Source: Kingdonia uniflora
Lineage: Eukaryota > Streptophyta > Magnoliopsida > Ranunculales > Circaeasteraceae
DNA length: 64,000 bases
Direction: 5' to 3'
NCBI GenBank assembly: GCA_014058105.1
Contig: JACGCM010002205.1
Span: 868,001-932,000, forward strand
Below the pieces are notes generated by a model. The model was not told the origin of the DNA. It saw only the letters and a program-made list of their open reading frames with translations, and did not search any database. Shown here one piece after another: positions 1 to 10,640 of the stretch (its first letter is position 1; each line of letters opens with the position of its first letter). A program made the position numbers and the translations under genes.

Positions 1-640
1 CGGCCACGACTCCCCACAGTTATTATTCCTATAAGTAATTACATATTAATAATAAATTCACATATAATAAGATACAATACATGAAACATGAAGAATGATA
101 CTATCTTTTTAGGTATAAGGCCGTGTCCGCATTTTTACTTATTTTGAAACCGTTGTGTTCGACACATTCCGTGTCAATGTTATATAGGTATTAGTTTGCA
201 GTAGGGTTTGGGATTCAAATAAAAAAGAGGCTTTAATAAATTTTAAATATTAAGTTTTTAGGTTTTGTTCCCCTCTTTACAATTCATTGCTCCAACTGTA
301 TCCTTGTAGCATTTGCAGTTTTGTTCCCCTCTTGCTAGACGCTTTAACCTCAAAATTATCTTTTAAATGACTTTGCTTGAATGCACTTTCTCTATCAAAC
401 ACTCCCTCTTTCTCAAATTTCCGCCGATTACATCTTAGTCACCTTTACAACTTACCTCTTCACCTTTGAACTTTCTCAAAATACTCTTGATACCCTTGAA
501 TATTCTGAACTTATTCACACTCCAGCGCTCCACAAACCGAGCACACTGGTTACATTGAGCAAACAATCTTGAATATTGAAACCTAAAAAGAAAGTATTCA
601 AGCATATTTCACTTTTTCATGTCCGGATGTCTGTCCTAGA
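1..640. other. AT-rich non-coding DNA, probably intron or flank
   Basis: No recognisable gene is seen on either strand; the short open frames lack codon structure or homology I can name. If the SnRK2 exon at 1316-1492 belongs to an intact gene, this stretch lies in its first intron, because the later exons would be at lower coordinates. None of the conserved kinase motifs of the next exon, such as the glycine-rich follow-on helix or the catalytic HRD and DFG motifs, can be read on the minus strand here. Confidence 0.5.
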
Positions 641-830
641 TTTCCTATCAAGATTCCTAAATTCTGCCAATGGATTCCCCCTGAAGGTGATTCAGTTCTA
701 CTAAACACTAATGGCACCTATACTGATACTTAGGAGGCTATGGAGGTATTTTTCGTGATTGAAATGGCAGTTGTCTAGGCTGCTTCACTGGTGATACTTT
801 TCCTAGCTTGGAGTATCTTCCTATCAAACT
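641..830 (+). pseudogene. Fragment of plant RNase H-like domain (non-LTR/LINE type)
   Basis: A broken frame reads CQWIPPEGDS followed by LLNTNGTYTD and, after a stop and a frame change near 732, GGYGGIFRD and NGSCLGCFTG. This is the pattern of the RVT_3 RNase H domain found in plant LINEs and their solo derivatives: a W-x-P-P-x-G lead-in, then (K)LN(T)DGs with the first catalytic Asp, then GG(I/V)xRDxxG. The first catalytic position reads Asn instead of Asp. Only the front half of the domain remains and there are stops. It lies antisense inside the inferred SnRK2 intron. I see no poly(A) tail or target duplication. Confidence 0.6.
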
Positions 831-1055
831 CATTTCAACCTTAATTATCTTGATTCTACTCCCTCTTCGATGTTTTCCACTTTCAAGATCCCTTAAGGAT
901 TTCCCTCTAGTTCATCACACCCCCTACTAGCGAAACTAATAGTGCTAAGCCTCTTTGTGCTCATATCCTAACTACCCATCGCATATTAGGGAGTTGGCTC
1001 CTTCAAATACGTGAACCAGAGACTGATCTCACTCTGCCCACAACTCTATTTAGTG

Positions 1056-1073
1056 CCCCCCCCCCCCCCCCCC
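1056..1073. repeat. Poly-C tract (18 C)
   Basis: A run of 18 cytosines followed by TGTGTGT lies between the RNase H fragment and the SnRK2 exon. It is an isolated homopolymer in AT-rich DNA. Its length may be unreliable if the assembly used noisy reads. Confidence 0.85.
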
Positions 1074-1315
1074 TGTGTGTACCGTAAACTAAAATCCATA
1101 AAGATAATCACTTATTTCACCCAAAACAGAAATAAACCAAACCATATTCTTCTTGAAGACAAAACGACACCCAAATCACGTAATTCAAGCTAAAAAAGAA
1201 CTCCCTTTCGTGTGTGCTATGTGTCTCAAAAGTTTTCCTTTGTTCGCGTGATTCGCAATATTTCCAACTCTACTACTAACTACATCAAGAAAATGAAAAA
1301 GGAAACACCACAAAC

Positions 1316-1492
1316 CTTTTCACCCCGTTCAATATACTTGACAGCAACTAATTCTTTACTCTGCTTATCCATCATCAACCTCGCCACACCGAAATTCCCC
1401 GACCCGATATCTTTAACAAGCTCATACCTATCACTATCATGCATTATCGGCATATCCATACCTGGACCAACAGTGATTCCAGCGCGATCCAT
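1316..1492 (-). CDS. SnRK2-type Ser/Thr protein kinase, first coding exon only
   Basis: This exon encodes 59 residues of a SnRK2 kinase of the ABA-responsive subclass (the SnRK2.2/2.3/2.6 type). These kinases act in the nucleus and cytosol downstream of PP2C phosphatases and phosphorylate bZIP factors and ion channels. The frame contains [19 protein letters not shown], then the glycine-rich ATP loop [10 protein letters not shown] (about residues 30-39) and the ATP-binding lysine in [12 protein letters not shown]. The ATG at 1492-1490 gives the family's usual N-terminus. The exon ends in AAG followed by GTTTGTGG, a good splice donor at the position where this family normally has its first intron. 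No later exon is visible in the remaining 1.3 kb, so the gene either continues beyond the window edge through a long intron or has been truncated. The exon itself has no stop or frameshift, which contrasts with the surrounding transposon debris. Confidence 0.9.
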
Positions 1493-1538
1493 CAATCAAA
1501 TTCAACCCTCTTTACATCTCCCTACTCAAAACCAGAAT

Positions 1539-1571
1539 CTAATCACGATCATACAAGAAATTACAAATCAT
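1539..1571 (-). promoter_or_regulatory. Short upstream ORF in the SnRK2 5' leader
   Basis: On the minus strand an ATG at 1571-1569 opens a frame of ten codons (MICNFLYDRD) that closes with TAG at 1541-1539, 46 bases before the kinase ATG. It lies between the TATA-like box and the start codon, so it would be part of the mRNA leader. Whether it represses translation is inference. Confidence 0.5.
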
Positions 1572-1675
1572 GGCGGCAAAATCTATCAAAAGAATTACTT
1601 TGTTATCGGTGTTGAATTCGACTTCTAGGGTTTCAATTGAAACTTAGAGAGAGATAGTTGAGAGCCCGTGAACTG

Positions 1676-1683
1676 CTTTTATA
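1676..1683 (-). promoter_or_regulatory. TATA box for the SnRK2 gene
   Basis: The minus strand reads TATAAAAG about 185 bases upstream of the kinase start codon. A CT-rich leader with an AAACCCTAG motif follows. Spacing and composition fit a plant core promoter. This supports the exon at 1316-1492 being the true 5' end of a gene and not a captured fragment. Confidence 0.6.
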
Positions 1684-2449
1684 GTTCTCACACTATCACA
1701 ACCTCCAGAGAGAAAGTGTGCAAATCGGCTAATGGATTAGGACATTCGAACTGCCCGAATTAAAATTTTCAAAAGTCTCATTAATTAAAAATATACCCCT
1801 TATTTATTTCCTTTTTTATTTATTACACCTTTGTATTTCTCAGTTAGACCTCCTCCTCTTTTTCAGTCCTGAACAAAAGGACTGTAATAGAAATTACATT
1901 ATTTTATTGGATGAGTTTTTAATTTGGACAATGGGGCTTCATAACGGCTTAACCGTTTTACAGGGAGAAGCTTTAAACTTTTGGTTGAGACTGAAACAAA
2001 GAGTCGTGGAGAATATAATAGTTGAAGTAGGGGATTAGGGACTTGTTAAACACTAGAAATTGATTTTTAGAATAAGTGGTGGGGTAGAAGTGAACTTGAC
2101 TTTAAGCAACTTTCTAAAATGAGAAATAAATGCAGAAGAATGACGGAATGACACATGTATTTTTTAATGTAATTTAATAGCTTTGTGAACCTCGTGAAGA
2201 AAATCTTACGAATCTATGTATAAGCTTGAAAATGTACGTTTTCTTTTATAAGGAAGCGGATCCGGAGACAGTTGGTCTATAAACCTTGTCCAGACACTCA
2301 ATCTAAACATGGGTGGTTGAGATTAGAGTTGAGGTATTAAGAGGCCTTCTTTCCCCTCCCTCTTCACACACCTGCATCTCTATCTCCGATTTCCAACAAA
2401 CTTTTTCTCTCAATCTTTCTTTGTAAAAATGTCATATAAACCAAGAAAT
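1684..2449. other. Intergenic DNA: SnRK2 upstream region and a possible second 5' leader
   Basis: No gene is readable. From about 2280 on the plus strand there is TATAAA, then a CT-rich stretch (CCCCTCCCTCTTCACAC) resembling a plant mRNA leader. An ATG at 2430 opens a frame that runs into the target site of element A. Removing the element lets the frame continue from 13744 for about 26 codons in total before a TAA. This could be the interrupted start of a small gene or of an intron-containing exon; the evidence is weak. Confidence 0.35.
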
Positions 2450-2454
2450 CCAAG

Positions 2455-3135
2455 TGTAATAGCATATTTTTGTGTTGGACGAAGATAATACTTTATACCC
2501 TTGAAATATAGAATATTGACTAGGAACTATAAATAATTAACACAAGTTTTAGCGTGGAAAACCCTTGAATGAGTTAAAAACCACGACATCTCCTGAGAAT
2601 TTCTAAAAAAATGGTGTTTATATAGATGTTAGCTATTATACAGAGAAAGAGATTGGATATCTGAGTTTTGGTAGGGATTACTTTCTCTAAGAGTTTTGTA
2701 GATGATAATAGCCGTCCAAGATCCTGATCTCCAGGTCTTTTTTTATAGGTCTTATAATATGACCGTTATAGCTTTAATGAGGAACGTTACAATATCAGGT
2801 TTGATGAGTCTTTTATGAGGTCTTTTGTAACGTCTTGTTATCTGATACTTGTTGATCTTGTAACAGATCTCTTGATGATCTTAGCTGTAACCTCGGGCTG
2901 TTGGTGAAGATGCGATCTCTAGCGAAGGTCGTATGTATACGATCTGTTGATGGATATCTGAGTGTCTTCTGCAGTGCGATGTTACTAGATGTGTCAATAT
3001 CCTCGAACTGTAGGTGAGGTCGTCTAGATTGTAATCTGCTTGCTCTCAGTCCTTGGTTGGTTATCAGTATGTTTATACGAACTACGTGAGCTCGAATATT
3101 GGGTTTAGTAGGAGGATTGGAAATAAGCCCTTACA
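2455..3135 (-). repeat. Element A 3' LTR (left copy)
   Basis: It begins TGTAATAGC and ends CTTACA, with the 5-bp duplication CCAAG just outside. It aligns along its whole length with 13059-13738. Just inside it the minus strand reads AAGACGGGGCAGT, the expected polypurine tract. The LTR contains the block GTGGAAAACC followed by AAAAACCACGAC (about 2553-2588), which is also present in the LTRs of elements B and C. Confidence 0.92.
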
Positions 3136-3430
3136 ACTGCCCCGTCTTAGCCAATAGTAGGAGAAACGTGTGTAGCGAGTGGTGTTGGTTGAGAAGTCCA
3201 ATCATTTTAAATGCTGCATTGATGGTTTCCTAGGTATTTGGAGGAATGATTGTTTTGACTGTTGGGTCTCCCAAAAATGTTGCTGGAGATGTGTCCTTGT
3301 GATAAAGACTTTTTTGGAAGTGGTGGCTTGCATTTAAATGTTGCTGCTATATAAAAAATTATGACCAGTTGCTTTTATTGTTCATCTTGGTTTATCCTGT
3401 CATTCGTCTAGATTTGCATAAGTAATAGTG

Positions 3431-3760
3431 ATGGTGACTACTCATCGTCAGGCTTATGAGGAGAGAGTTCAAAGCAAGATGATGAGTCTGCAGACTTGTT
3501 ATTTTGGTAACCAAAGTCTTTCTCTGCCAACTCCAATCCCTGTTCCTCCAACTTTTTATGGGATGACGTTGGAAGAAGTAGAGGAGGCAGAGGATGATTA
3601 TCATTAAATGTGGCGCTTCCACTACATGGTTTTGTTTGCTGCTCATCGTCGGGCCTGTCTGCGAATACTTGCAGAGGATGCGGTAGCGGCAGAAGATGAG
3701 AAGGCGGGGAAGTCGTCTGAGAAGTATTGTCGATACCCTGCGAAGGATTGGGTGTTGTAA
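3431..3760 (+). pseudogene. Element A antisense small protein (MV-TR-Q family), one stop
   Basis: The ATG at 3431 opens a frame of 58 codons ending in TAA at 3605-3607; the same frame resumes at once with ATG and runs to a TAA at 3758-3760, 109 codons in all. It starts MVTTHRQAYEERVQSK, has CYFGNQS near residue 23, then a proline patch and an acidic stretch YGMTLEEVEEAEDDYH. The same order (MV-basic-Q start, FG motif, acidic segment after Y-G/N-M) is seen in small proteins of element C (35854-36096) and element B (38253-38609), each being among the first antisense ORFs inside the 3' LTR. Function unknown. It lies on the strand opposite to gag-pol, so it would need its own promoter in or near the LTR. 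Confidence 0.5.
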
Positions 3761-4793
3761 TGGTGGAAGTGGTCCTTCTTCTTCAGTGGCTGCAGAGATG
3801 GTGGGGGTTACAGAGGAGTGGCGGGATTAACTTTTTCCTCTACCTCACTCCAGTTCCGTTTCTCGGGATTTGAGTTCTTTTGCTGGGCCCGCTATTGTGT
3901 CTGCTCAAGTGTTGCACTGCCATGTGTAAAGTGGGCTATTCTTTGTAAAAGAAATATTTGTTTGTAGAACTTGTAATCTTGATTTTCGAACTGACTGATG
4001 TATTTGTCATTGTAAATTGTTTGTCTTGAATAATAAATTCAAACTTTATTATTTTGTCTTGTAGATGTTTGAAAATGTTTGAATGAACTGTTGTAGGACA
4101 CCGTAAAACAATTATCGAACTAGTCAAAGATGGCATAGGTTGAAAATATGTAGATCGAATTGTTGCTGAGTTGGATGAAGTATATTTGAACTGTGTAGAT
4201 TGTCCTATATATATTGTTGTCGACCATAATATCTTTCGTGTGCGATATAAGCTTTTGTTGTGAGAGAATCATCATAGACAATTTGAACAATTGATGATCC
4301 TGGTGTGGAACTTGGTCGCAGCTTCTGATGTGGTGTGCTTTTCAAACTTTTGTTAGATGTAGAGCTATGTGAGGCAGAAGTTTGAAAAATTGTGCTGGAT
4401 AAGCTTGCTAGAGAGGATGAGGGAGCTGCTTGTGGGGAAATCAGTCCATGTGGTGAAGAAAACCATCCGTCTGTAATTATATGCAAGGTCAGATGCGTGA
4501 CCATATTAAAATGACTTGTTTTTATTGAGGTCGCTTTATCATCACTTTCTGTACTGTGAGATAGATTGAATGAAATATAATTATAGCAGGATTTGTGGCT
4601 GATTTTCTGCTTCTATTTAATCAAAAGTAAGGTAAGTGACAACTGTAAAAACTGTACTAGGGTTTTGAACTGGAATCATGTTATAAAAGGCGTAGCAGGT
4701 TCGCACAGCCGCAGAAGGTTGTTGCTGTACGTAAGAAATCATGCTACATGATCTGGACAAATCTTCTTGGGAAGTGAGTCCTTGCATTTACTA
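3761..4793. other. Element A internal non-coding stretch
   Basis: Between the small antisense protein and the next antisense frame no gene is recognised. A 99-codon minus-strand frame near 4205-4504 and shorter ones have no motif I can name, and the plus strand is equally open there, so neither is called. Confidence 0.4.
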
Positions 4794-5133
4794 ATGGCAG
4801 AGGAGAGAGACAAACGTGATAACCGAACACGTTACTCTAGAAATCATGATGAGGGCAAACGAAAAGACGTGCCTGCTAGGAGAGAAGATGCTGATGTGTG
4901 TCCTAAAGAGCCACCGTTTCAGAAACTGAGTGATAATATAAAAACTCATCTTTCTCTCTCCCATAGACCACATTTATTTGCAGAGAGAGGAAGGAACATT
5001 TCTAGAGAGAGAAAGTCTTCAAACTTTGAACAAAGTTCTCCATTGTTGTGTGATCTTGCTAAGAAGAACAAAGTTTTGCCGTCTGAGGTGCAAGTGGTGA
5101 CCGGAGTTAACGACTGTTGCTCTTTTAGTACAG
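4794..5133 (+). CDS. Element A antisense hypothetical basic protein exon
   Basis: An open frame of about 113 codons from the ATG at 4794 begins MAEERDKRDNRTRYSRNHDE and is rich in Arg, Lys, Asp and Ser. It ends at CAG followed by GTTAGTAC (5134), a plausible splice donor, and a TTAG acceptor stands at 5299-5302 before the next frame. The simple join is not in phase with that frame, so either the splice differs or one copy has shifted. No family recognised. It lies in the antisense gene block between pol and the 3' LTR. Confidence 0.4.
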
Positions 5134-5302
5134 GTTAGTACCTATGTTTCCATCTTTTTTGTTGTGGTAGATAGTGTGTCTGTTGAATGCCATATTAGAT
5201 TGTAGTTGCTTGCTTGGTAGATTGATGACTTATTGGGTATGGCTGAGGGATAAAGCCTATTTGATTACAAAGCACTGAATAACCTTTTCTTGTATGTGTT
5301 AG

Positions 5303-6016
5303 ATGCGTGTCAAACATTTAAAACCCAGTAGTAAAATGGTTGTATCCTCCAGTGAGGAATCATCGTCGTCTGGTAGGACTAGAGATGATGTAGAGGAGAG
5401 TGGTACCATTGATGTTAATATGCTGGCTGTTCATTCTGGGGAGGATGAGGAATTGCATGTGGAGATTGAGACTGGGCAATTTTTTAGGTATCCCGAGAAT
5501 GTAAACGTAGCGAAGAAATTTTTGTAGTATAAAAAAGATTTAGATGGAAAATGGGGGCATTATGTGATGAATGCGGGGTTGTAGTTTAGGGCTCTGGTGA
5601 GACCAAATGGTAAGATAGAGCACTATCAGGTGCCTTCCCTGGATCAGTGGAAGAGAAATATGGATATAGGAGATGATATAGATATCTCTTATTACAACGG
5701 GACTGGTGCAGAGGTCGTAGAGGAAGGATTCCTTTGTTACCTGAACCAGGTCGCATATGGTTTGAGAATTCCCCTAACCTTTTTCCTAAAGGGGGTAATG
5801 AATTCTATAAAGAGCTGCCCTGGCCAATTAAATGGTAATGTCTTTGAGATGTTGAAGGTCTGTGAAGCCCTTAACAAGAGATGGAGAGATGGTGGTATTG
5901 CGGGACAGTTCATTGTAGACGATGTCTTGAAATACTTTAAGTTTAAATATATGAAAGATCGAAAGAGTAAATACTTGTTTAGTGATTTGGCGAGGCTGAA
6001 ATTCTTTGACTTTTAA
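5303..6016 (+). pseudogene. Element A antisense protein with PF04195-like (putative gypsy-type transposon) domain
   Basis: One frame runs 238 codons with two internal TAG stops (5525, 5582), both easily derived from CAG. It opens with a serine/acidic segment (SSSEESSSSGRTRDD), then YKKDLDGKWGHY, then a helical core GLRIPLTFFLKGVMNS with CPGQLNGNVFEMLKVCEALN. That core fits the pattern of the plant domain called putative gypsy-type transposon (PF04195): GLxxPLxxFxxxVLxxxxxxPxQLxxNxWxxL. Element B has a counterpart at 39460-40214 with the matching core PAQLNCNFWEVILVCEALNE. This domain is known from antisense extra ORFs of Tat elements; its job is not established. Confidence 0.6.
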
Positions 6017-6189
6017 TCTGCTGGGAGACCCTGGTGCAACCATCTTGTAATGGTGAGGGGTAATTATATGCAAGTGCCCAGGAAACCGGCGCTCGAGCTG
6101 TTATATAAGAATTTTAACGAGAGTAACTGTCTTCATTCTGTCTGTATTTCGTCCTTTAACTTGTTGCGAACTGTTAACATAATTTGTTG

Positions 6190-7260
6190 TTGATTTGGCA
6201 GAACCTAATCTGAAAGGTGTTGCTGATACATCGAGCTTGTTTGACGTCGTATCTCGGGAAGGAACTGATCTTCTCCAAGTACTTGGAGAGTTAAGTATCT
6301 GTAGAGAGAAACGGCTGAATTTGTAGTTCCAAAAGTTCAGCGAGCTCATCAAAATTGAGCTATGGTGACTTTTGGGTCTGCTTTTGATGGGATGGCAGAT
6401 ATTCCTGTCTATGATGCGGGTACTTCGACCTTGAAAAGTCGACGACATAGAGGAAAACGGGTGTTGTCAGCTTCGGGCAGGCTCCACAGGTGGAGGCCGA
6501 GGTAGTAGATGCTACTGCAGATATGGTGCCTCCTGCGAAGAAGCTGAGGCAAGAGGGCAAAACTAAGAAAGCATCTTTGAAAAACTTTGAACTCGGTGTG
6601 GTGGGGTAGACGTCGCAGACATTGCCCGACCTGGCTAAACATGATCCATCGCGTCTTAATGTTGAGATTAAGTTCAGCATTACACTGGTATGTATATTGT
6701 TGTTGTATGATTATCTGTGTTTGAGAAGTGATTTAACTGATAACTCTGTTATGTTGTTCTTGTGGTGCAGTTGTCTGCTACGTGGGATTTCGCCTTCGAG
6801 GTGTTGAGGGCAGGTGCGAAGGACCGTGTTAGCCTGGTTTAACAACATGATACAGAGAAAGATGCACTGAGGGAGCAGTTCGATAAAGAGTGAACTGCAC
6901 AATCTGAGGAGTTAAAGGACCGGATAGAAAAGGAGAAAATTATGCTGAAGGAGTAGCTCGAGGCAGAGACTGCTGTGTTGAAGGAGAAGTTCTAGGCAGA
7001 AACTACTATCTTGAAGAAGGAGATCGAAGATGCGGGAAGAAGACTATCGACACTGTGGTGGCTGGTTGAAATAATCTTGTTAAGGCCTTCTATCACTGGG
7101 GGTTGACTCAAGATGATGTTGCTCATGCTATCGCTGGGAAGTATAGTGAGATAGTTTTCCCGAGCGAAGAAGCCTCTCCAGCAGTTGATCGACCTTTTGA
7201 GTAGATAATAATGGCTGATGACACGACCAAGGAGGTAGCAGGAGCTAATCCTTGATTATG
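6190..7260 (+). pseudogene. Element A antisense protein, linker and coiled-coil tail (broken)
   Basis: Fragments in changing frames continue the protein of 5303-6016. A basic linker contains VPPAKKLRQEGKTKKASLKN (about 6530-6590). After a likely intron near 6690-6770 come heptad-rich pieces such as EELKDRIEKEKIMLKE and ETAVLKEKF (6900-7020). The end reads LVKAFYHWGLTQDDVAHAIA followed by GKYSEIVFPSEEA (7075-7180). Element B has the equivalent VGKLYQLRYTKAEIVAFSDG at about 41190. At least six stops or frame changes make this a pseudogene. Confidence 0.5.
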
Positions 7261-7400
7261 TAGCTATAACATTGTTTTTAAAGTGTCTGGTCGAACTTGT
7301 CCCTTGTAGTGGTGATAGATCTTTTTTGCTGAGAATTGAATCTTTTTTCTGTTGCTGTTGGTATATGTTGTTTGATGGTGGATGTATAATTTACATATAG

Positions 7401-8398
7401 GAGGTAGTTCGTTTGAGGGAGAAAGTGATCGAGATGGAGAAGGCCTTGAGTCGAGCAATGGATTTTATCAATCGTACTCAATAGGTACACAATAAACTTG
7501 AATATAAGAGGTGTCTACATAAGTCCAATTTTGATAACACCTTTAAGGAGTTATCCGAGCTTCAATGTAGATATGGGAAGATAAAAATTGAGAGGGTTGA
7601 GGTTTTAGGGAAAGAGAACAATAGGTTTGTCTTATTCTGAAAATCCCTTAAGGATAAGCAGTTCGTAGATGAGAGTGTTAAGTTAGAGTGTCAAAGGTCA
7701 TTATTTTCTTTGATACTTTACTTTGAGGCTGAAGTTGATAGTGAGCAGGGCTTGAAGGAGGCCTACTTAGAACTGTTAACTGAGAGAGGTGTAGTGCCAA
7801 ATCCATCTCGGGTAAAATTCTTAGCACAAGAGGCGCGTAATCGCCATAATATGGAGGCGAAAAGATACTCAGCTCGGGCTGGTATATCAATCATATAGGG
7901 TGGTACAAGTTTAATGCCTGATGAGCTTGACTTTTGTTGGGGCGAAGAATGATGAGGATCCTTTTCTTCAATATAAAGAAAGAAGATAGAAGGGTCCAGA
8001 CACAATTAAAAAATGATCTGAAGCATGCTGGTGACGAACTGGAGCGATGTAAAGAACGTAATGTATGTTTGGAGAGGGTAAATGTGGAATGTAATAAGTT
8101 GCTGCAGAGTTCAGAGAGGAGAGTGACATTGTTAGAAGCACATTTACTATATACGCAAAAATGTCTACAAGTGTCCCAATCGCGCTTGAAGAAGTATCTT
8201 ACTCCAAAGCGGGGAAAACGTGCTAGTAAAATAGACCACGAATGTCAGATAGCCGATGTAAACGCGTTTTATGGGGGCGAGCTCGAGAGAGTAGAAAATG
8301 AATTTAGACGTTATATCTCTAGTTGTGGTAAAGATGTTGAAGTAGAGAATGATAAGGTTGAAAATATGGTAGTTAGAGTGTTGGAGCTCGCATTTTAG
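7401..8398 (+). pseudogene. Element A antisense coiled-coil protein
   Basis: Two joined frames encode an almost entirely helical protein. The first (7401-7898) starts after a CATATAG acceptor with EVVRLREKVIEMEKALSRAM and includes FDNTFKELSELQCRYGK. After a frame change near 7930 the second contains LKHAGDELERCKERNVCLER and ends GGELERVENEFRRYISSC. Heptad spacing of Leu, Val and Ile is clear. The frame stops at 8396-8398, exactly where the integrase remnant of the opposite strand begins. Element B has a comparable coiled coil at 41891-43023. Function unknown; a structural or nucleic-acid-packing role would be guesswork. Confidence 0.5.
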
Positions 8399-9221
8399 GT
8401 CCATGCCGCTGACAAATGTCACACTTACGAGCATATTTGATTGCATGTGCTTTCATCTTAGGCAAAAACATTCCTTGAGTTAAAGCTCTATTTGCAAGAG
8501 ATCGTCCTGCTGCATGGGATCTGCACGTGCCTTCGTGTAGATCGTACAAAATTGTTGTGCTTCTTTATTAGATAGACAAATAAGGTATGGACCAGTGACC
8601 AAAATTTTGTATAGAAGATTGTCCTGAACAGTGTATCTTTGAGCATTGTTAATTAATCTTCGCTGCTCTGTAGGATCCTCAGGAAGTAAACCGTCAAATT
8701 TATTTTGAGGTCTGATGTATGTAATGAAAGACTGTCTCCAATCATCTTCGACCTCCTCGCTGCCCCAGTATTAATTGTGTTGGACACGATGGTGTTAATG
8801 CTGGGGTTAAAAATGATGTTGATTTTTAAGTAACGAGCTTCTGATCCTAGGACACCAGCAAGGTAAGCGAGTGCATCTGCATGTCTATTTTCCCCCCTTG
8901 GGAAATGCTCTAAAGAAATTGTTTGAAATTTTCTCATTCGTTCGACCACTGCAGCAGCATAGTCGACCATTCTCCCATTGGTTTTATATATGCCTGTGTA
9001 ATGGTTGACGATTAGTAATGAATCTATGTAGACAGAGAGCTCTGCTATACCCAGCGTGAGTGCCATGTCCAAGCCATGAATTAATGCCTCATATTCTGCC
9101 TCATTATCGGATACTTAAAATTGAGGCGAATGGATTTTTCAAGCTGATCATTGGAAGGAGTAATAAGGACAATCCCAATTCCTGATCCGGCTGGTCCGGC
9201 GAAGCCATCAGTCAAAAGTCA
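8399..9221 (-). pseudogene. Element A RNase H and integrase zinc finger; integrase core deleted
   Basis: Read on the minus strand, the RNase H (RVT_3 type) part carries EAEYEALIHGLDMALTLGI, IDSLLIVNHYTG and FPRGENRHADALAYLAG with the late catalytic Asp. The integrase N-terminal zinc finger follows, with HAIKYARKCDICQRHG giving its CxxC pair. The frame ends there. The D-D-E core and C-terminal domain that follow in B (43990-44850) and C (53770-54640) are missing, and antisense coding sequence starts within a few bases. Several stops are present. Confidence 0.75.
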
Positions 9222-10640
9222 CTAACCTTTCTTTGTTACCCAATCCGATTTATTTTCTAAGTGATCCATGATCGATTCATCTTTTTGACCAATAAAATCT
9301 TCTTCCCAATCAGGATCCTCTACTGGAGAGTCTACTAGAAAATCTACTACGGCTTGACCTTTTTCGGAATGACGTGGTTCGAAATATATATCGTGCTCCC
9401 CGAGGGTTACTGACCATTGTTGGATACGTCGAGATTTTTCATGTTTGGATAAGATTTTGCGGAATGGATAGTTCTTCAAAATACAAATGGTATGAGCTTG
9501 GAAGTACTGTTTTAATTTCTAGGATGTATAGATAAGAGCGATAAGAAGCTTCTCGATTTTGGTGTATCTCGTTTCAGCAGGAGTCAGGGTTTTGCTAATG
9601 AAATAGACTGGTTTCTCAGTCCTTTCTTCCAGTCGGAGAAGAACAGATCTGAGAGATGTATCCGTGACAACTAGGTATATTGTGAGTTCTTCTCCATATG
9701 CTGGTGTGCTCATAACTGGTGGTTTGCCCAGATAATGTTTGAGTTTGAGGAAAGCTGCTTCGCATTGGTCTGTCCATTCGATCTCAGGATCTTTCTTTGA
9801 TTTTCCTCATGATGTACCTCGCTTTAATAGATCGAATAAATATCGACATCTATCTGAAGACTTGGATACAAACCTGTTTAGTGCTGCAATCTTCCCGGCT
9901 AGCTTCTGAACGTCCTTCTTTATCTTTGGTGAAGGCATAGCTAAAAGAGTTTGTATGTTTGACGGATCGGCTTCAATCCTTCTTTTGCTTATTAGATGGC
10001 CCAAAATTTTTCTGGATTGAACGCCGAACTGGCACTTATCGAGATTCAAACGCATCTTATAAGATCGCAATATTTCGAATGTTGCTCGCAAATCTGTAAG
10101 ATGGTCCTCTCTCTTGAGACTTTTGCAGAGCATATCATCAATATAAACCTCTATTGTTTTACCGAGATGGTTTTTGAACATCTGTGTCATCCATCTTTGA
10201 TAGGTAGCACCGTCGTTTTTTAAGCCGAAAGGCATACTTTGTAGGAATATAGACCTTGTTTAGTGATGAACGCAGTCTTGTCTTGATCTTCAGGAAGAAG
10301 TGGCATCTGATTATATCCTGATACAGCATCCATCATTGAGAGGAGTTCGTGCCCTATCGTAGAATCGAGCAGATGATTGATGATCGGAAGTGGAAAACTA
10401 TCTTTTAGGGTGTGTCGGTTGATATCCGTAAAATCAACACAGACTCTGATTTTGCCATTCTTCTTTGGGACTGCGACAATGTTCGAGATCCAGCAAATAA
10501 AACCAACCTCGATCAATTTGTCGATTTCTTTATTCACTTTGTCTTGCAGTTTTGGTGCTGGAGTTCATTGCTTTTGTTTGACCAGTTCTGCTTTATCTTT
10601 CAATCCTAGCTTGTGGCATGCTATAGCTGGATCGATCCCT
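9222..10640 (-). pseudogene. Element A reverse transcriptase and RT-linked RNase H
   Basis: In order on the minus strand: VNKEIDKLIEVGFI, ISNIVAVPKKNGKIRVCVDF and DINRHTLKDSFPLPIIN; the region LLSMMDAVSGYNQMPL with a catalytic Asp; MPFGLKNDGATYQRWMTQMF; and the active site VYIDDMLCKS (F/YxDD). The thumb region LGHLISKRRIEADP follows, then the RNase H-like connection TLTPAETRYTKIEKLLIALI and QQWSVTLGEHDIYFEPRHSE. This is a Ty3/gypsy chromovirus-unrelated Tat-type pol. Stops occur near 10238, 9800 and 9516, so it is broken, but the active site residues are intact. Confidence 0.85.

Noticed and set aside
1212..1628. 138-codon plus-strand ORF
   Set aside because: It is the reverse of the SnRK2 exon and its leader; the minus strand carries the conserved kinase motifs.
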